From CAVTWS01 sp963738445 (GTDB lineage Bacteria; Actinomycetota; Acidimicrobiia; Acidimicrobiales; SHLQ01), in NCBI GenBank assembly GCA_963738445.1, contig CAVTWS010000010.1, positions 62,001 through 126,000 of the forward strand: a stretch of 64,000 bases of DNA, in the 5' to 3' direction. Shown here one piece after another: positions 17,464 through 26,620 of the stretch (within the stretch, counting starts at the first letter, position 1; each line of letters starts with the position of its first letter). Below the pieces are notes generated by a model, which saw nothing but the letters and a program-made list of their open reading frames with translations, ran no database searches and was not told the DNA's origin. The position numbers and the translations under genes were made by a program.

Positions 17464-18547
17464 CAGATGATGACCACCGACCGGAGAACCTCGCCCCGCT
17501 CCATCCGGTGGAAGGCCTCCTCCACCTGGTCGAGGGCGATGGTCTCCGAGACGAAGCCGTCGAGATCGAAACGACCCTGCAGGTAGAGGTCGGTCAACAT
17601 GGGGAAGTCACGGCTCGGCAGACAGTCGCCGTACCAGGACGGCTTCAGGGCACCGCCGCGCCCGAAGAACTCGATCATGGGGATGTCCGGGAAACGCATC
17701 TCGGGATTCGGCACGCCGACCTGGACCACCGTGCCGGCGAGGTCACGGGCGAAGAAGCACTGCTCGAGGACGGCCGGGTTGCCCACCGCCTCGATGCACA
17801 CGTCGGCCCCGTAGCCCTCGGTGAGGGCCTTGATGGCCTCGACGGGGTCGGAGCTGCGCGCGTTGACGGTGTGGGTGGCACCGAAACCTTTCGCCCACTC
17901 GAGCTTCTTGTCGTCGAGGTCGACGGCGATGATCTTCGACGCCCCGGCGAGCCGGGCGCCCGCGATCGCCGCGTTGCCGACACCACCGCAGCCGAACACC
18001 GCCACCGAGTCACCTCGCCCGACGTTGCCCGTGTAGACGGCGGCTCCGAAGCCCGCCATGACGCCACAGCCGAGCAGGCCGACCGCTTCAGGCCGCGCCG
18101 CCGGGTTCACCTTGGTGGCCTGGCCGGCGGCGACGAGGGTCTTCTCGGCAAAGGCGCCGATGCCGAGCGCCGGCGACAGGTCACGGCCGTCGAGGGTCAT
18201 CTTCTGCGTCGCGTTGAACGTGTTGAAGCAGTATTGGGGACGGCCGCGGCGACAGGCGCGGCACTCGCCGCACACGGCCCGCCAGTTCAGGACGACGAAA
18301 TCCCCCGGGGCCACGCCGGTCACCCCTTCGCCGACCGCCTCGACCACTCCGGCCGCCTCGTGGCCGAGCAGGAAGGGGAAGTCGTCGTTGATCCCGCCTT
18401 CTCGATAGTGGAGGTCGGTGTGACAGACCCCGCACGCCTTCACGGCCACCAGTGCCTCCCCGGTCCGGGATCGGGCACGACGATCGTCTCGACGCTCACC
18501 GGTTGCTTCTTGGCCGTCGCCACGACGGCCCGGACTTCGTGGGCCAC
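17463..18547 (-). CDS. mscR: S-(hydroxymethyl)mycothiol dehydrogenase, frameshifted near the N-terminus
   Basis: Zinc-dependent medium-chain dehydrogenase that oxidises the formaldehyde-mycothiol adduct. Seen: catalytic-zinc region KACGVCHTDLHYREGG and GHEAAG, structural zinc cysteines in CGECRACRRGRPQYC, and the NAD fold GCGGVGNAAIAGARLAGA. The first 30 or so residues (VAHEVRAVVATAKKQPVSVE...) are in another frame. They start at GTG 18547 with AGGAGG seven bases upstream and run to PDPGPG, where one C is missing from the run 18458-18461. Restoring it gives 361 residues, the expected MscR length. It heads the mscR-MBL-Rieske-LLM operon. The lesion is most likely an assembly error in a homopolymer. 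Confidence 0.88.
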
Positions 18548-18642
18548 GCCCGATCCTCCTGTGCTCGGAGCACGGCCACCAGAGCTCGCGCTCCGGATGT
18601 GCTCCTGGCCCGCACCCTAACGCGGGCGAACCGATCGGCTCC

Positions 18643-20145
18643 TCAGCCGGCCGGCTCGGCGAACGGGAGCGGTGCGACCGGCACCTCGGTGCACTCCGCC
18701 CGAGTCTCGAGCAACACGATGTCGATGGGATCGGTCGACGTCAGCAGCACGTCACAGGGCGGCAACGCCGCCTGGTCCATGTACCCGGTCGGCTCCACCG
18801 GTTCGCCGAGGACTCGGATCTCGAAGTGCAGGTGCGGCCCGGTCGAATACCCCGTCGAGCCGACCCGTCCGATGATCTCGCCCCGGCGCACGAGGTCGCC
18901 GATCCGCACGTCCATCTGCGACTGGTGGGCGTAGACGGTCGCGAACTGGCCACCATGGTCGATGACCACCACGTTGCCGAACCCCTGCCGGAGCTCGGCC
19001 ATGACCACGGTGCCGTCGGCCGCCGCCCGGATGGGCATGCCCTGGGGGGCACCGACGTCGACGCCGTTGTGCATGCGGACGCCGCCGAAGATGGGGTGAA
19101 CCCGGGGCCCGAAGTCGTGACCGACGGGCTGACCCGGCAGCGGGTGCGAGAACGTCGGGCGCTCGCCTCGGACGTCGCCGCGCTGCCAGCTCTGAAGGAC
19201 GGCGGCGACACCGTCGGAATCCGCTTCCAGCGCATTGAGTCGCTGGGTGTACAGGTCGATCCGGGAGCGCAGGTCGGCCAGCAGTTGCTCCTGGTTCGCG
19301 ATCTCGATCGACAGCAGGAACGCCTGCTGCTCCTGCTGGGCCTGGAGCTCGGTCAGATCGTCCCGCAGCTCCACGACCTCGCCCCGGTGCTCGACCGACT
19401 CGCGCAGGGCCTCGGTGGCCAGCTCGCGCTGCTGCTCGATCGCGAGCTCGAGCTCCTCGATCCGGATGATGGTGGACTGCTGGTCGCCGAGGGCCACCGC
19501 GGCGTACTGGTTGATCACGTCGACGGTGCTGATGTCAGCCTGGCCGAGGATCGCCTCCGACACCGGGTCGCCGCCGGATCCGCCGATGTAGGCGTCGACG
19601 GCGATGCGCCGGAGCCTGGCCACCTCGTCGACCAGCTCACCACGTCGTTGCGCCAACGTGAGTTGGGCCACGTGATGGTCGGTCTCGGCCTGTCGGGAGG
19701 CGACGACGGCATCGGCGAGCGCCGATTCGGCGGCCGCCAGCTCGAGCTCCGTGGCGGCGATCTGGGCTTCGATCTCGGACTGGCGAACCAACGAGAGCCG
19801 ATGCTCCTCGAGGACCGAGGCTTCCGCCGCCACCGCCTCGTCGTACGCCTCGCGCATGCCGAGCATGAGCTCGAGGTTGGCGGCCGACGGGTCCCCGCCG
19901 GCGGGGACGGACGTGGAGGGCACAGGCGTCGTGGAGTCGCCAGGCACGGCGATATCGGTCGGGACCGTCTCGGGCGAGCCCGACTCGGTCGGCTCCGTCT
20001 CTGTGGGAACGGTCGTCGGTGGAGCGGTGTCGGGCGGTGTGGTCGGGGCCGGCTCCTCCTGCGCGCCCGCGGGCGCGACAAGGGCGAACATCGCCGCGAA
20101 CGCCATCACGAACGCGCGCCGCCGACCTCGGTTTCCACGGGACAC
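18643..20145 (-). CDS. secreted coiled-coil M23 (LytM) peptidase, EnvC-like FtsEX partner
   Basis: Exported 500-residue protein. A signal peptide (AFVMAFAAMFALVAPAGAQE) is followed by a Thr/Pro-rich linker to about residue 85, a long coiled coil (about 90-315), and an M23/LytM domain with the zinc motifs HNGVDVGAP and STGPHLHFEIR. Both zinc-binding motifs are intact, so it may be an active peptidoglycan endopeptidase rather than a degenerate activator. The architecture and its place directly after ftsE-ftsX match EnvC and actinobacterial FtsEX-dependent hydrolases such as RipC-type partners. It likely splits septal peptidoglycan when FtsEX hydrolyses ATP. A gap of 274 bases filled with repeats separates it from ftsX. 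Confidence 0.88.
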   Translation of the reverse strand: MSRGNRGRRRAFVMAFAAMFALVAPAGAQEEPAPTTPPDTAPPTTVPTETEPTESGSPETVPTDIAVPGDSTTPVPSTSVPAGGDPSAANLELMLGMREAYDEAVAAEASVLEEHRLSLVRQSEIEAQIAATELELAAAESALADAVVASRQAETDHHVAQLTLAQRRGELVDEVARLRRIAVDAYIGGSGGDPVSEAILGQADISTVDVINQYAAVALGDQQSTIIRIEELELAIEQQRELATEALRESVEHRGEVVELRDDLTELQAQQEQQAFLLSIEIANQEQLLADLRSRIDLYTQRLNALEADSDGVAAVLQSWQRGDVRGERPTFSHPLPGQPVGHDFGPRVHPIFGGVRMHNGVDVGAPQGMPIRAAADGTVVMAELRQGFGNVVVIDHGGQFATVYAHQSQMDVRIGDLVRRGEIIGRVGSTGYSTGPHLHFEIRVLGEPVEPTGYMDQAALPPCDVLLTSTDPIDIVLLETRAECTEVPVAPLPFAEPAG

Positions 20146-20215
20146 GTTGAGCTATCGGCCCCGCCGCCCCCGCCGTGAGGAGAATCGGACTCACTCGGTC
20201 GCTGCGCTCCCTCCG

Positions 20216-20263
20216 TTCTGGGAGACCAACCTGCCGCCCACGCGACCACCGTGTCTCCCAGAA
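20216..20263 (+). repeat. 48-bp palindromic element, copy 1
   Basis: Perfect 11-base arms TTCTGGGAGAC / GTCTCCCAGAA enclose a 26-base interior (CAACCTGCCGCCCACGCGAC and following) that can form a small inner stem. It matches the elements at 20270 and 27405 in arms, length and interior. It lies downstream of ftsX, so it may also act as a factor-independent hairpin terminator, although no T-run follows. Confidence 0.85.
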
Positions 20264-20269
20264 CACCTG

Positions 20270-20317
20270 TTCTGGGGGACCAACCCGTCGCCTACACGAC
20301 CACCTCGTCCCCCAGAA
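20270..20317 (+). repeat. 48-bp palindromic element, copy 2
   Basis: Same length and plan as copy 1, seven bases further on, with arms TTCTGGGGGAC / GTCCCCCAGAA. The A-to-G change in the left arm is matched by T-to-C in the right arm, preserving the stem. The interior is CAACCCGTCGCCTACACGAC and following, about three-quarters identical to the other copies. Confidence 0.85.
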
Positions 20318-20330
20318 GCGAGGAGCGCGG

Positions 20331-20426
20331 CGGAGGCCGCTCAGACGTGACGCGGTCGGAGGCCGCTCAGACATGACGCAGGCGGAGGCCGCTCAGACGT
20401 GACGCGGCCCGGAGGCCGCTCAGACG
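20331..20426. repeat. 26/27-bp tandem repeat across the ftsX stop codon
   Basis: Nearly four copies of a unit beginning CGGAGGCCGCTCAGACGTGA start at 20331, 20357, 20383 and 20410. The last copy contains the real ftsX stop (minus-strand TGA, 20420-20422) and its final Asp-Val codons; the other three repeat that end downstream of the gene. No separate gene is encoded here. Confidence 0.9.
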
Positions 20427-21316
20427 TCGAGGTGGCGGGAGACCGCGAAACCGGCGCCCAGGAAGGCCACCGCAGCTCCGCCGAGCACCAGGATGATCGC
20501 CGTGAACTGGAACTCGCTGGACGACACGTCGAATCCGTCGAGCAGCTTGAGCGCCGACGCCGTGTTCAGCGAGTCGATCACGTACTTGTCGACGACGCGC
20601 ACGCCGAGTATCGACAACCCGGCACCGAGCAGACCGTGGGCGAGGCCTTCGAGCATGAACGGCACCCGGATGAACCAGTTCGTGGCGCCGACGAGCTTCA
20701 TCACCTCGACCTCCCGACGGCGCGCGCTGATCGCCACCGTGATCGTGATCGACATGAGGATCAGCGCCACCCCCACGAGGACCACCGAGAAGATGAACAT
20801 CATCGTGCGGAGCCGGTCCGTGAACCGCTGCATCTCCTTCACGGCCTCGTTCGACGGGATCACCGTGCGGACCCCGGGCTGGCCCTCGAACGTGCTGGCC
20901 AGGGCATCGATGGCCTCGGGATCGGGGTCGACGGGAACCACCCGGTACGACGGGGGGAGATCCTCGGGCCGGACGGTCTCCAGCAGCTCGGGCTGATCGG
21001 AGAAGAAGTCCTGGAACTCGGCGTAGGCCGCCTGCTGGTCGACGTAGGTGAACGTCTCGATCTCCGGGCTGCTATCGATCGCGGACCGGATGGCCGCATC
21101 CTGTTCGGGCGTGGCGTCGGGGTTCATCCAGACGACGAACTCGATGCCGCCCTCCCAGCGCTGGGTGGCGTTGTCGACCGCGTACCCCACCAACAGGAAC
21201 GACCCGAAGAGGGTGAGCGACACCGCGACCGTCAAGGTGGCGGCGATGGTGTGGGTCCAGTTGCGGATGAGGTTGGACCCCGCCTCGCGGAGCATGTATG
21301 TCGCTTTGAAGGCCAT
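20420..21316 (-). CDS. ftsX: cell division protein FtsX
   Basis: Permease-like partner of FtsE (298 residues). One N-terminal helix (IAATLTVAVSLTLFGSFLLVGYAV, about 23-46), an extracytoplasmic domain of about 110 residues, then three C-terminal helices with the FtsX signature around ARRREVEVMKLVGATNWFIR. It starts eight bases after ftsE ends. It does not transport; it relays FtsE ATP hydrolysis to periplasmic or extracellular peptidoglycan hydrolases, here presumably the M23 protein encoded next. Its stop codon lies in a tandem repeat. Confidence 0.95.
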   Translation of the reverse strand: MAFKATYMLREAGSNLIRNWTHTIAATLTVAVSLTLFGSFLLVGYAVDNATQRWEGGIEFVVWMNPDATPEQDAAIRSAIDSSPEIETFTYVDQQAAYAEFQDFFSDQPELLETVRPEDLPPSYRVVPVDPDPEAIDALASTFEGQPGVRTVIPSNEAVKEMQRFTDRLRTMMFIFSVVLVGVALILMSITITVAISARRREVEVMKLVGATNWFIRVPFMLEGLAHGLLGAGLSILGVRVVDKYVIDSLNTASALKLLDGFDVSSSEFQFTAIILVLGGAAVAFLGAGFAVSRHLDV

Positions 21317-21324
21317 GACCCGCC

Positions 21325-22002
21325 CTATTCGTAGACGCCCTGGGCTTCGTCACGCACGATGACGCCGCGATCGAGCTCGATCACTCGGCGGCGCATGGTG
21401 TCGACGATGCCCCGGTCGTGCGTGGCCATGACCACGGTCGTTCCGGTGCGATTGATGCGATCGAGCAGTCGCATGATCCCGACCGAGGTGGCCGGGTCGA
21501 GGTTGCCGGTCGGTTCGTCGGCGAGGAGGATCAACGGTCGGTTGACGAACGCCCGGGCGATCGACACCCGCTGCTGCTCCCCGCCGGACAGCTCGTGGGG
21601 GAAGTTGTCGACCTTGTGGGCCAGGCCCACCAGTTCCAGGATGGCCGGGACCTGCTTCTGGATGACCTGCCGGGGGCGGCCGATCACCTCGAGGGCGAAC
21701 CCTACGTTCTCGGCCACGGTCTTCTTGGGCAGGAGCTTGAAGTCCTGGAAGACACAGCCGATGTTGCGTCGGAGGTACGGCACCTTCCAGCGGCTCAGCG
21801 TGCCGATGTCCTTGCCGGCCACGAAGATGCGGCCCTTGTCGGGCGCCTCCTCTTTGTTGAGGAGCCGGATGAAGGTGGACTTGCCCGAGCCCGACGCACC
21901 GACGAGGAAGACGAACTCCCCTTTGCCGATGTCGACACTGGCTTCGCGCAGGGCGACGACGCTGCCCTTGTAGAGCTTGGAGACCTGTTCGAGTTTGATC
22001 AT
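21325..22002 (-). CDS. ftsE: cell division ATP-binding protein FtsE
   Basis: ABC ATPase of 225 residues. Walker A GASGSGKST, the Q-loop VFQDFKLLPKKTVAENVGFA, signature LSGGEQQRVSIARAF, Walker B LILLADEPTGNLDP and H-loop VVMATHDRGIVD. The N-terminus MIKLEQVSKLYKGS is typical of FtsE. It lies between prfB and ftsX in the usual actinobacterial order. The 104 bases between prfB and ftsE contain no recognised signal. Confidence 0.95.
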   Translation of the reverse strand: MIKLEQVSKLYKGSVVALREASVDIGKGEFVFLVGASGSGKSTFIRLLNKEEAPDKGRIFVAGKDIGTLSRWKVPYLRRNIGCVFQDFKLLPKKTVAENVGFALEVIGRPRQVIQKQVPAILELVGLAHKVDNFPHELSGGEQQRVSIARAFVNRPLILLADEPTGNLDPATSVGIMRLLDRINRTGTTVVMATHDRGIVDTMRRRVIELDRGVIVRDEAQGVYE

Positions 22003-22106
22003 GGGGAGGTTGGTCGCGCCGAACGAGAGGGGAATGCTTCGGGGGGACGGCCAGTCACGGTACCAGCGCCCTGTGGCCGCGAGGCGTCATGCCGACTGCG
22101 CCACGC

Positions 22107-23210
22107 TCAGGACTCGCTCGCCACCCAGCGCAGATACGCCTCGATGAACTGGTCGATGTCACCGTCGAGCACGGCGTCGACTGCCGAGGTCTCGTGGTCG
22201 GATCGGAGGTCCTTGACCATCTGGTACGGCGCCAACACGTAGGAGCGGATCTGGCTGCCGAATCCGACCTTGGCCGACTTGCCGGTGATGGCGGCCAGGG
22301 CATCGTCGCGCTTCTCCCGCTCGAGCTCGAGCAGCCGGGAGGCCAGCATCTGCATGGCCCGATCCTTGTTCTGGTGCTGGCTGCGCTCGTTCTGGCACGA
22401 CACCACGATGTTGGTCGGCAGGTGGGTGATGCGAACGGCGGAGTCGGTCACGTTGACGTGCTGGCCGCCGGCGCCCGACGAGCGATAGGTGTCGATCCGC
22501 AGGTCGCTTTCATCGATGTCGACTTCTTTGGTGACCTCGTCGAAGAAGGGCGACACGTGCAGGGAGGCGAACGCCGTCTGGCGTTTGCCGTCCTTGTTGA
22601 ACGGCGACATGCGAACGAGCCGGTGCACCCCATGTTCGGCCCGCAGCTGCCCGTAGGCGTAGCGGCCCTTCACCATGAAGTCGGCCGACGAGATCCCGGC
22701 CTCGGTCCCGGCGTTGACCGACAAGATGTCGAGGTCGAGGCCGTCGCGTTCGGCCCAGCGGCGGTACATGCGCAGGAGCATCTCGGCCCAGTCCTGGGCG
22801 TCGGTACCGCCCTCTCCGGACTGGACGTGGCACACCGCGTCACGTTCGTCGTACTCGCCGGTGTAGAGGGCCCGCAGCTCGACCGTGTCGAAGCCGTGCC
22901 GAATCGACGCCATGAGCTCGAGCACCTCGGGCTCGAGGGAGTCGTCGCTCTCCTCGCGGGCCAGTTCGAAGAGCGTGTCGGCATCGTCGATGCGTCGAGC
23001 CAGATCGTCGTAGGTGGCGATGTCGTCGTTGACGGCGGTGAGCTCCGTCTGGATCTGGCGGGCCAGGTCGGCATCGTCCCAGAGATCCGGGCGCGACATC
23101 TCGGCCTCCAGCTGCGGCTGGCGAGCCCGGAGCTCGTCGACCTTGAGGAACCCTTGGGCTTGGCCGAGGCGGCGCCGGAGCGCGGCCAGATCGTCGGAGA
23201 GATCCTGCAT
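22107..23210 (-). CDS. prfB: peptide chain release factor 2
   Basis: RF2 of 367 residues, terminating translation at UGA and UAA. The peptide-anticodon region is RMSPFNKDGKR (SPF motif) and the catalytic loop is SSGAGGQHVNVTDSAVRITH (GGQ). The reading frame is continuous from ATG 23210 with no internal UGA near codon 25, so the programmed frameshift of enterobacterial prfB is absent. It lies 15 bases after secA and upstream of ftsE. Confidence 0.96.
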   Translation of the reverse strand: MQDLSDDLAALRRRLGQAQGFLKVDELRARQPQLEAEMSRPDLWDDADLARQIQTELTAVNDDIATYDDLARRIDDADTLFELAREESDDSLEPEVLELMASIRHGFDTVELRALYTGEYDERDAVCHVQSGEGGTDAQDWAEMLLRMYRRWAERDGLDLDILSVNAGTEAGISSADFMVKGRYAYGQLRAEHGVHRLVRMSPFNKDGKRQTAFASLHVSPFFDEVTKEVDIDESDLRIDTYRSSGAGGQHVNVTDSAVRITHLPTNIVVSCQNERSQHQNKDRAMQMLASRLLELEREKRDDALAAITGKSAKVGFGSQIRSYVLAPYQMVKDLRSDHETSAVDAVLDGDIDQFIEAYLRWVASES

Positions 23211-23225
23211 GTTCGGGTGTGGTCC

Positions 23226-25985
23226 TCAGCGTCCGTGGCAGAGTTTGAACTTCTTGCCACTGCCGCACGGGCAGGGGGCATTGCGGGGAGTCTTCTCCCA
23301 CTCGCTCTTGACCACCGGCTCGTTGACGGGCTCGGACGCAGCCACGCCCGGATCCGCCTCGACGAGCGTGTCGCCGGGGGCGGCCGCCGCCGCAGCCTTC
23401 ATGGCGCCACTGCCCTGGACAGGACCGTCGGGAGCGGAGTAGCTGACGTCGCGAACGTCGCCGGAGAGCCCGTCGGGGGCCGCGGTCGGCGCGACCGGTG
23501 CCGCACCCGCCGGGGGCTCGGTGCTGACCTGCACGTGCATGACATACTTCACGAAGTCCTGGGCGATGCCGGTCATGAGGTGACCGAACATGTCATAGCC
23601 CTCGCGCTGCCACTCGGTGGCGGGATCTCGCTGACCCATGGCCCGGAGGTGGATGCCGTCGCGAAGGTGATCCATCTCCTGCAGGTGCTCGCGCCACTTC
23701 TGGTCGATGATCCGCAGCATGAGCTGGCGCTCGACCTTGCGCATGGTCTCCGGGCCGACCTCGGCCTCCTTGGCCTCGTAGTGGGCCTGGGCCTCGCTCA
23801 TGAGTCGTTCGTAGAGGCCGTCCGTACTCGAGATGTCCTCGAGATCGGCCTCGGTCGTGGTGGTCGGCCAGTAGGTGCCGACCTCGGCGAGGAGGCCGCT
23901 GATGTCCCATTCCTCGCTGTGGTCGCTGACGCAGAACGTACGGACCACGCCGTCGACCGCTTCGGACAGGTACTCGAGCGCGCCCTCACGGAGATCGAAT
24001 CCGTCGAGGATCTGGTCGCGGCGCCGGTAGATCACCTTGCGCTGCTCGTTCATCACCTCGTCGTACTTGAGGACGTTCTTGCGAATCTCGGCGTTCTTCT
24101 GCTCGACGGTGTTCTGCGCCCGCTCGATCGCTTTGGTCACCATCTTGGACTCGATGGGAATGTCGTCAGGGAGGCTCTTGCCCATCGCCCACTGGAGGGC
24201 GCCGGTCGCGAAGAGCCGCATGAGGTCGTCGTCGAGGGAGAGGTAGAAGCGACTCTCACCGGGGTCGCCCTGCCGGCCGGAGCGGCCGCGGAGCTGGTTG
24301 TCGATGCGGCGGCTCTCGTGGCGTTCGGTGCCGAGCACGTACAAGCCGCCGAGGGCGCGGATTTCGTCGCCCTGGGCCTTGCACTGAGTCTCGTACTTCT
24401 CCAGCAGCTCGGCGTAACGAGCCGCGCCGTCCTCGGTCTCGGGCTCGAGACCCTCGCCTCGAAGGTCGCGGGCGGCCATGCCCTCGGGATTCCCGCCGAG
24501 CAGGATGTCGACGCCACGACCGGCCATGTTGGTGGCGACGGTGACCGCGCTGAGCCGACCGGCCTGGGCGACGATCTCGGCCTCACGGGTGTGCTGCTTG
24601 GCGTTGAGCACCTCGTGGGGGATGCCCCGCTTCTCCAACAGACGAGCGAGCTTCTCGGACTTCTCGACCGATACCGTGCCGACGAGCACCGGCTGGCCCC
24701 GCTCGTACCGCTCGACGAGGTCATCCACACACGCCGAGAACTTGGCGTCCTCGTTCTTGTAGATGAGGTCGGCCTGGTCGAGTCGGCCGACCGGGCGGTG
24801 GGTCGGGATGGGCACGACCTGCAGGTTGTAGGTCGACATCAGCTCGCTGGCCTCGGTCTGGGCCGTACCCGTCATTCCGGCCAGCTTTTCGTACATGCGG
24901 AAATAATTCTGGAGGGTGACCGTGGCGAGGGTCTGGTTCTCCTCTTTGATCTTCGCCCCCTCCTTGGCCTCCACCGCCTGGTGCAGGCCGTCGGACCAGC
25001 GCCGGCCGTCGAGGATGCGGCCGGTGAACTCGTCGACGATCTTCACCTCGCCGCCCATGACGACGTAGTCCTTGTCGCGCTTGTAGAGCTCCTTGGCCTT
25101 GAGCGCCGAGTTGAGCTGGTGCACGAGGTTGGTCGTGGCCTGGTCGTACAGGTTCTCGATGCCGAGGGCCGACTCGACGGCGTGCACACCGGGTTCGAGG
25201 ATCGAGACCTGTCGCTTCTCCTCGTCGACCTCGTAGTCGACATCGGGCTTCAAGCCCCGGACGATGCCCGCAAAGGTGTAGTAGAGCTTGGCCGCATCGG
25301 CGACCCGACCGCTGATGATCAGCGGCGTGCGGGCTTCGTCGATGAGGATGGAGTCGATCTCGTCGACGATGCAGTAGACGTGACCACGCTGGACCTGCTT
25401 GTCCCGGCTGAGCGCCATGTTGTCGCGCAGGTAGTCGAAGCCCAACTCGTTGTTCGTGCCGTAGGTGATGTCCGCCGCGTACTGCTCGCGCTTGTACTCC
25501 GCACCGCGTTCGCCGGGGATGATCAGCCCGACGTTCAGACCGAGGAAACGGTGGATGCGGCCCATCCACTCCGAGTCACGGCGGGCGAGGTAGTCGTTGA
25601 CGGTGCAGATGTGCATGCCGCGCCCGGACACGCCGTTGAGGTAGGCCGGGAGGGTCGACACGAGGGTCTTGCCCTCACCGGTCTTCATCTCGGCCACCCA
25701 ACCCAGGTGGAGCGCGGCGCCACCCATGAGCTGGACGTCGTAGTGGCGCTGGCCGATGACCCGCTTGGCGGCCTCCCGGGTGACGGCGAACGCCTCGATC
25801 AGCAGATCGTCGAGGGATTCCCCGCGTTCGAGACGGGCGCGGAACTCGCCGGTCTTGCCCGCGAGCTGATCATCGGAGAGGCGGGCCAGCTCGTCCTCCA
25901 GCGCGCTGATGTCGGGCACCAGCGCCTGCAGGGCCTTGAGCTTGCGACCCTCACCGGAACGGAGGATGCGGTCGAGCATTGCCAT
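23226..25985 (-). CDS. secA: protein translocase ATPase SecA
   Basis: Motor of the Sec pathway, 919 residues. Walker A MKTGEGKT near residue 100, DEAD-like box VDEIDSILIDEARTPLI, the preprotein cross-linking domain (TLATVTLQNYFRMYEKLAGMTGTAQTE), NBD2 with VATNMAGRGVDILLGGNP, and the C-terminal zinc tail CPCGSGKKFKLCHGR for SecB or ribosome contact. A low-complexity Ala/Pro-rich linker precedes the tail. The gene is intact although several accessory genes nearby are frameshifted. It lies 65 bases after hpf in the same direction. Confidence 0.97.
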   Translation of the reverse strand: MAMLDRILRSGEGRKLKALQALVPDISALEDELARLSDDQLAGKTGEFRARLERGESLDDLLIEAFAVTREAAKRVIGQRHYDVQLMGGAALHLGWVAEMKTGEGKTLVSTLPAYLNGVSGRGMHICTVNDYLARRDSEWMGRIHRFLGLNVGLIIPGERGAEYKREQYAADITYGTNNELGFDYLRDNMALSRDKQVQRGHVYCIVDEIDSILIDEARTPLIISGRVADAAKLYYTFAGIVRGLKPDVDYEVDEEKRQVSILEPGVHAVESALGIENLYDQATTNLVHQLNSALKAKELYKRDKDYVVMGGEVKIVDEFTGRILDGRRWSDGLHQAVEAKEGAKIKEENQTLATVTLQNYFRMYEKLAGMTGTAQTEASELMSTYNLQVVPIPTHRPVGRLDQADLIYKNEDAKFSACVDDLVERYERGQPVLVGTVSVEKSEKLARLLEKRGIPHEVLNAKQHTREAEIVAQAGRLSAVTVATNMAGRGVDILLGGNPEGMAARDLRGEGLEPETEDGAARYAELLEKYETQCKAQGDEIRALGGLYVLGTERHESRRIDNQLRGRSGRQGDPGESRFYLSLDDDLMRLFATGALQWAMGKSLPDDIPIESKMVTKAIERAQNTVEQKNAEIRKNVLKYDEVMNEQRKVIYRRRDQILDGFDLREGALEYLSEAVDGVVRTFCVSDHSEEWDISGLLAEVGTYWPTTTTEADLEDISSTDGLYERLMSEAQAHYEAKEAEVGPETMRKVERQLMLRIIDQKWREHLQEMDHLRDGIHLRAMGQRDPATEWQREGYDMFGHLMTGIAQDFVKYVMHVQVSTEPPAGAAPVAPTAAPDGLSGDVRDVSYSAPDGPVQGSGAMKAAAAAAPGDTLVEADPGVAASEPVNEPVVKSEWEKTPRNAPCPCGSGKKFKLCHGR

Positions 25986-26050
25986 GGAGCACCAAGTGTA
26001 CCGAGGGGTCGATGATCCCCGGGGTCAGCGCTGGATCGCGACGCCGCGGT

Positions 26051-26605
26051 TCACACGCTCTGATCGATCAACCCGATGTCGCCGTCGTCGCGGAGGTACA
26101 CGATCGCAGTCCGCCCGGTGGACTCGTTCTGGAACATGAAGAAGTCGTGGCCGAGCATCTCCATGCGCAGGACCGCATCGTCGGCGGACATGGGCTCCAG
26201 GGCGAAAGCCTTGGTCTTGACGATGCGCGGCACCCCGTCGATCAGGACCTCGCCGTTGCTGTCGGAGTGCCGGATCGTGATGTCCTGGCCGTGCTGGCGG
26301 TGCTTGAGCTTGGTCTTCTGCTTGGCGCGGCGGAGCTGTTGCTCCAGTCGGGCGATGGCGCGATCGAGCGCCGTCGTGGGGTCGGGACCACCGACCTTGC
26401 AGCGGACGTGGTGCCCGCCGCCCTCGAGGGTGACCTCACAGATGTCCTTGGTGTCCGCGATCCGCGGATTCCGTTCCTCGTCGAAGTGGACCTCGGCCCG
26501 AACCAACCCATCCACGAAGCGCTCCAGATGGTTGATCTTCTCCCGCACGAGCGCATCGAACGCCGCTGTGTGGTCGAGATGACGGAAGCTGATGCGGACC
26601 TCCAT
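26051..26605 (-). CDS. hpf: long-form ribosome hibernation promoting factor
   Basis: Long HPF of 184 residues. The N-terminal S30EA fold (MEVRISFRHLDHTAAFDALVREKIN to about residue 100) binds the 30S decoding region. A basic linker (RRAKQKTKLKHRQHG) leads to the C-terminal dimerisation domain (LEPMSADDAVLRMEMLGHDFFMFQNEST), which joins two ribosomes into inactive 100S particles. It is 15 bases downstream of comF and upstream of secA, the usual actinobacterial order. Confidence 0.94.
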   Translation of the reverse strand: MEVRISFRHLDHTAAFDALVREKINHLERFVDGLVRAEVHFDEERNPRIADTKDICEVTLEGGGHHVRCKVGGPDPTTALDRAIARLEQQLRRAKQKTKLKHRQHGQDITIRHSDSNGEVLIDGVPRIVKTKAFALEPMSADDAVLRMEMLGHDFFMFQNESTGRTAIVYLRDDGDIGLIDQSV

Positions 26606-26620
26606 GGGGGACCTCCTCGG

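Noticed and set aside
20331..20426. CRISPR-like or attachment-site repeats behind ftsX
   Set aside because: The units are contiguous and copy the gene end; there is no integrase gene or spacer.
23100..23210. RF2 autoregulatory frameshift
   Set aside because: The prfB frame is continuous from its ATG, with no early in-frame TGA.
22089..26015. A 1308-codon open frame on the plus strand opposite secA and prfB
   Set aside because: It is the antisense of two unmistakable core genes. Long open antisense frames are expected from codon bias in high-GC DNA, and its product shows no domain.
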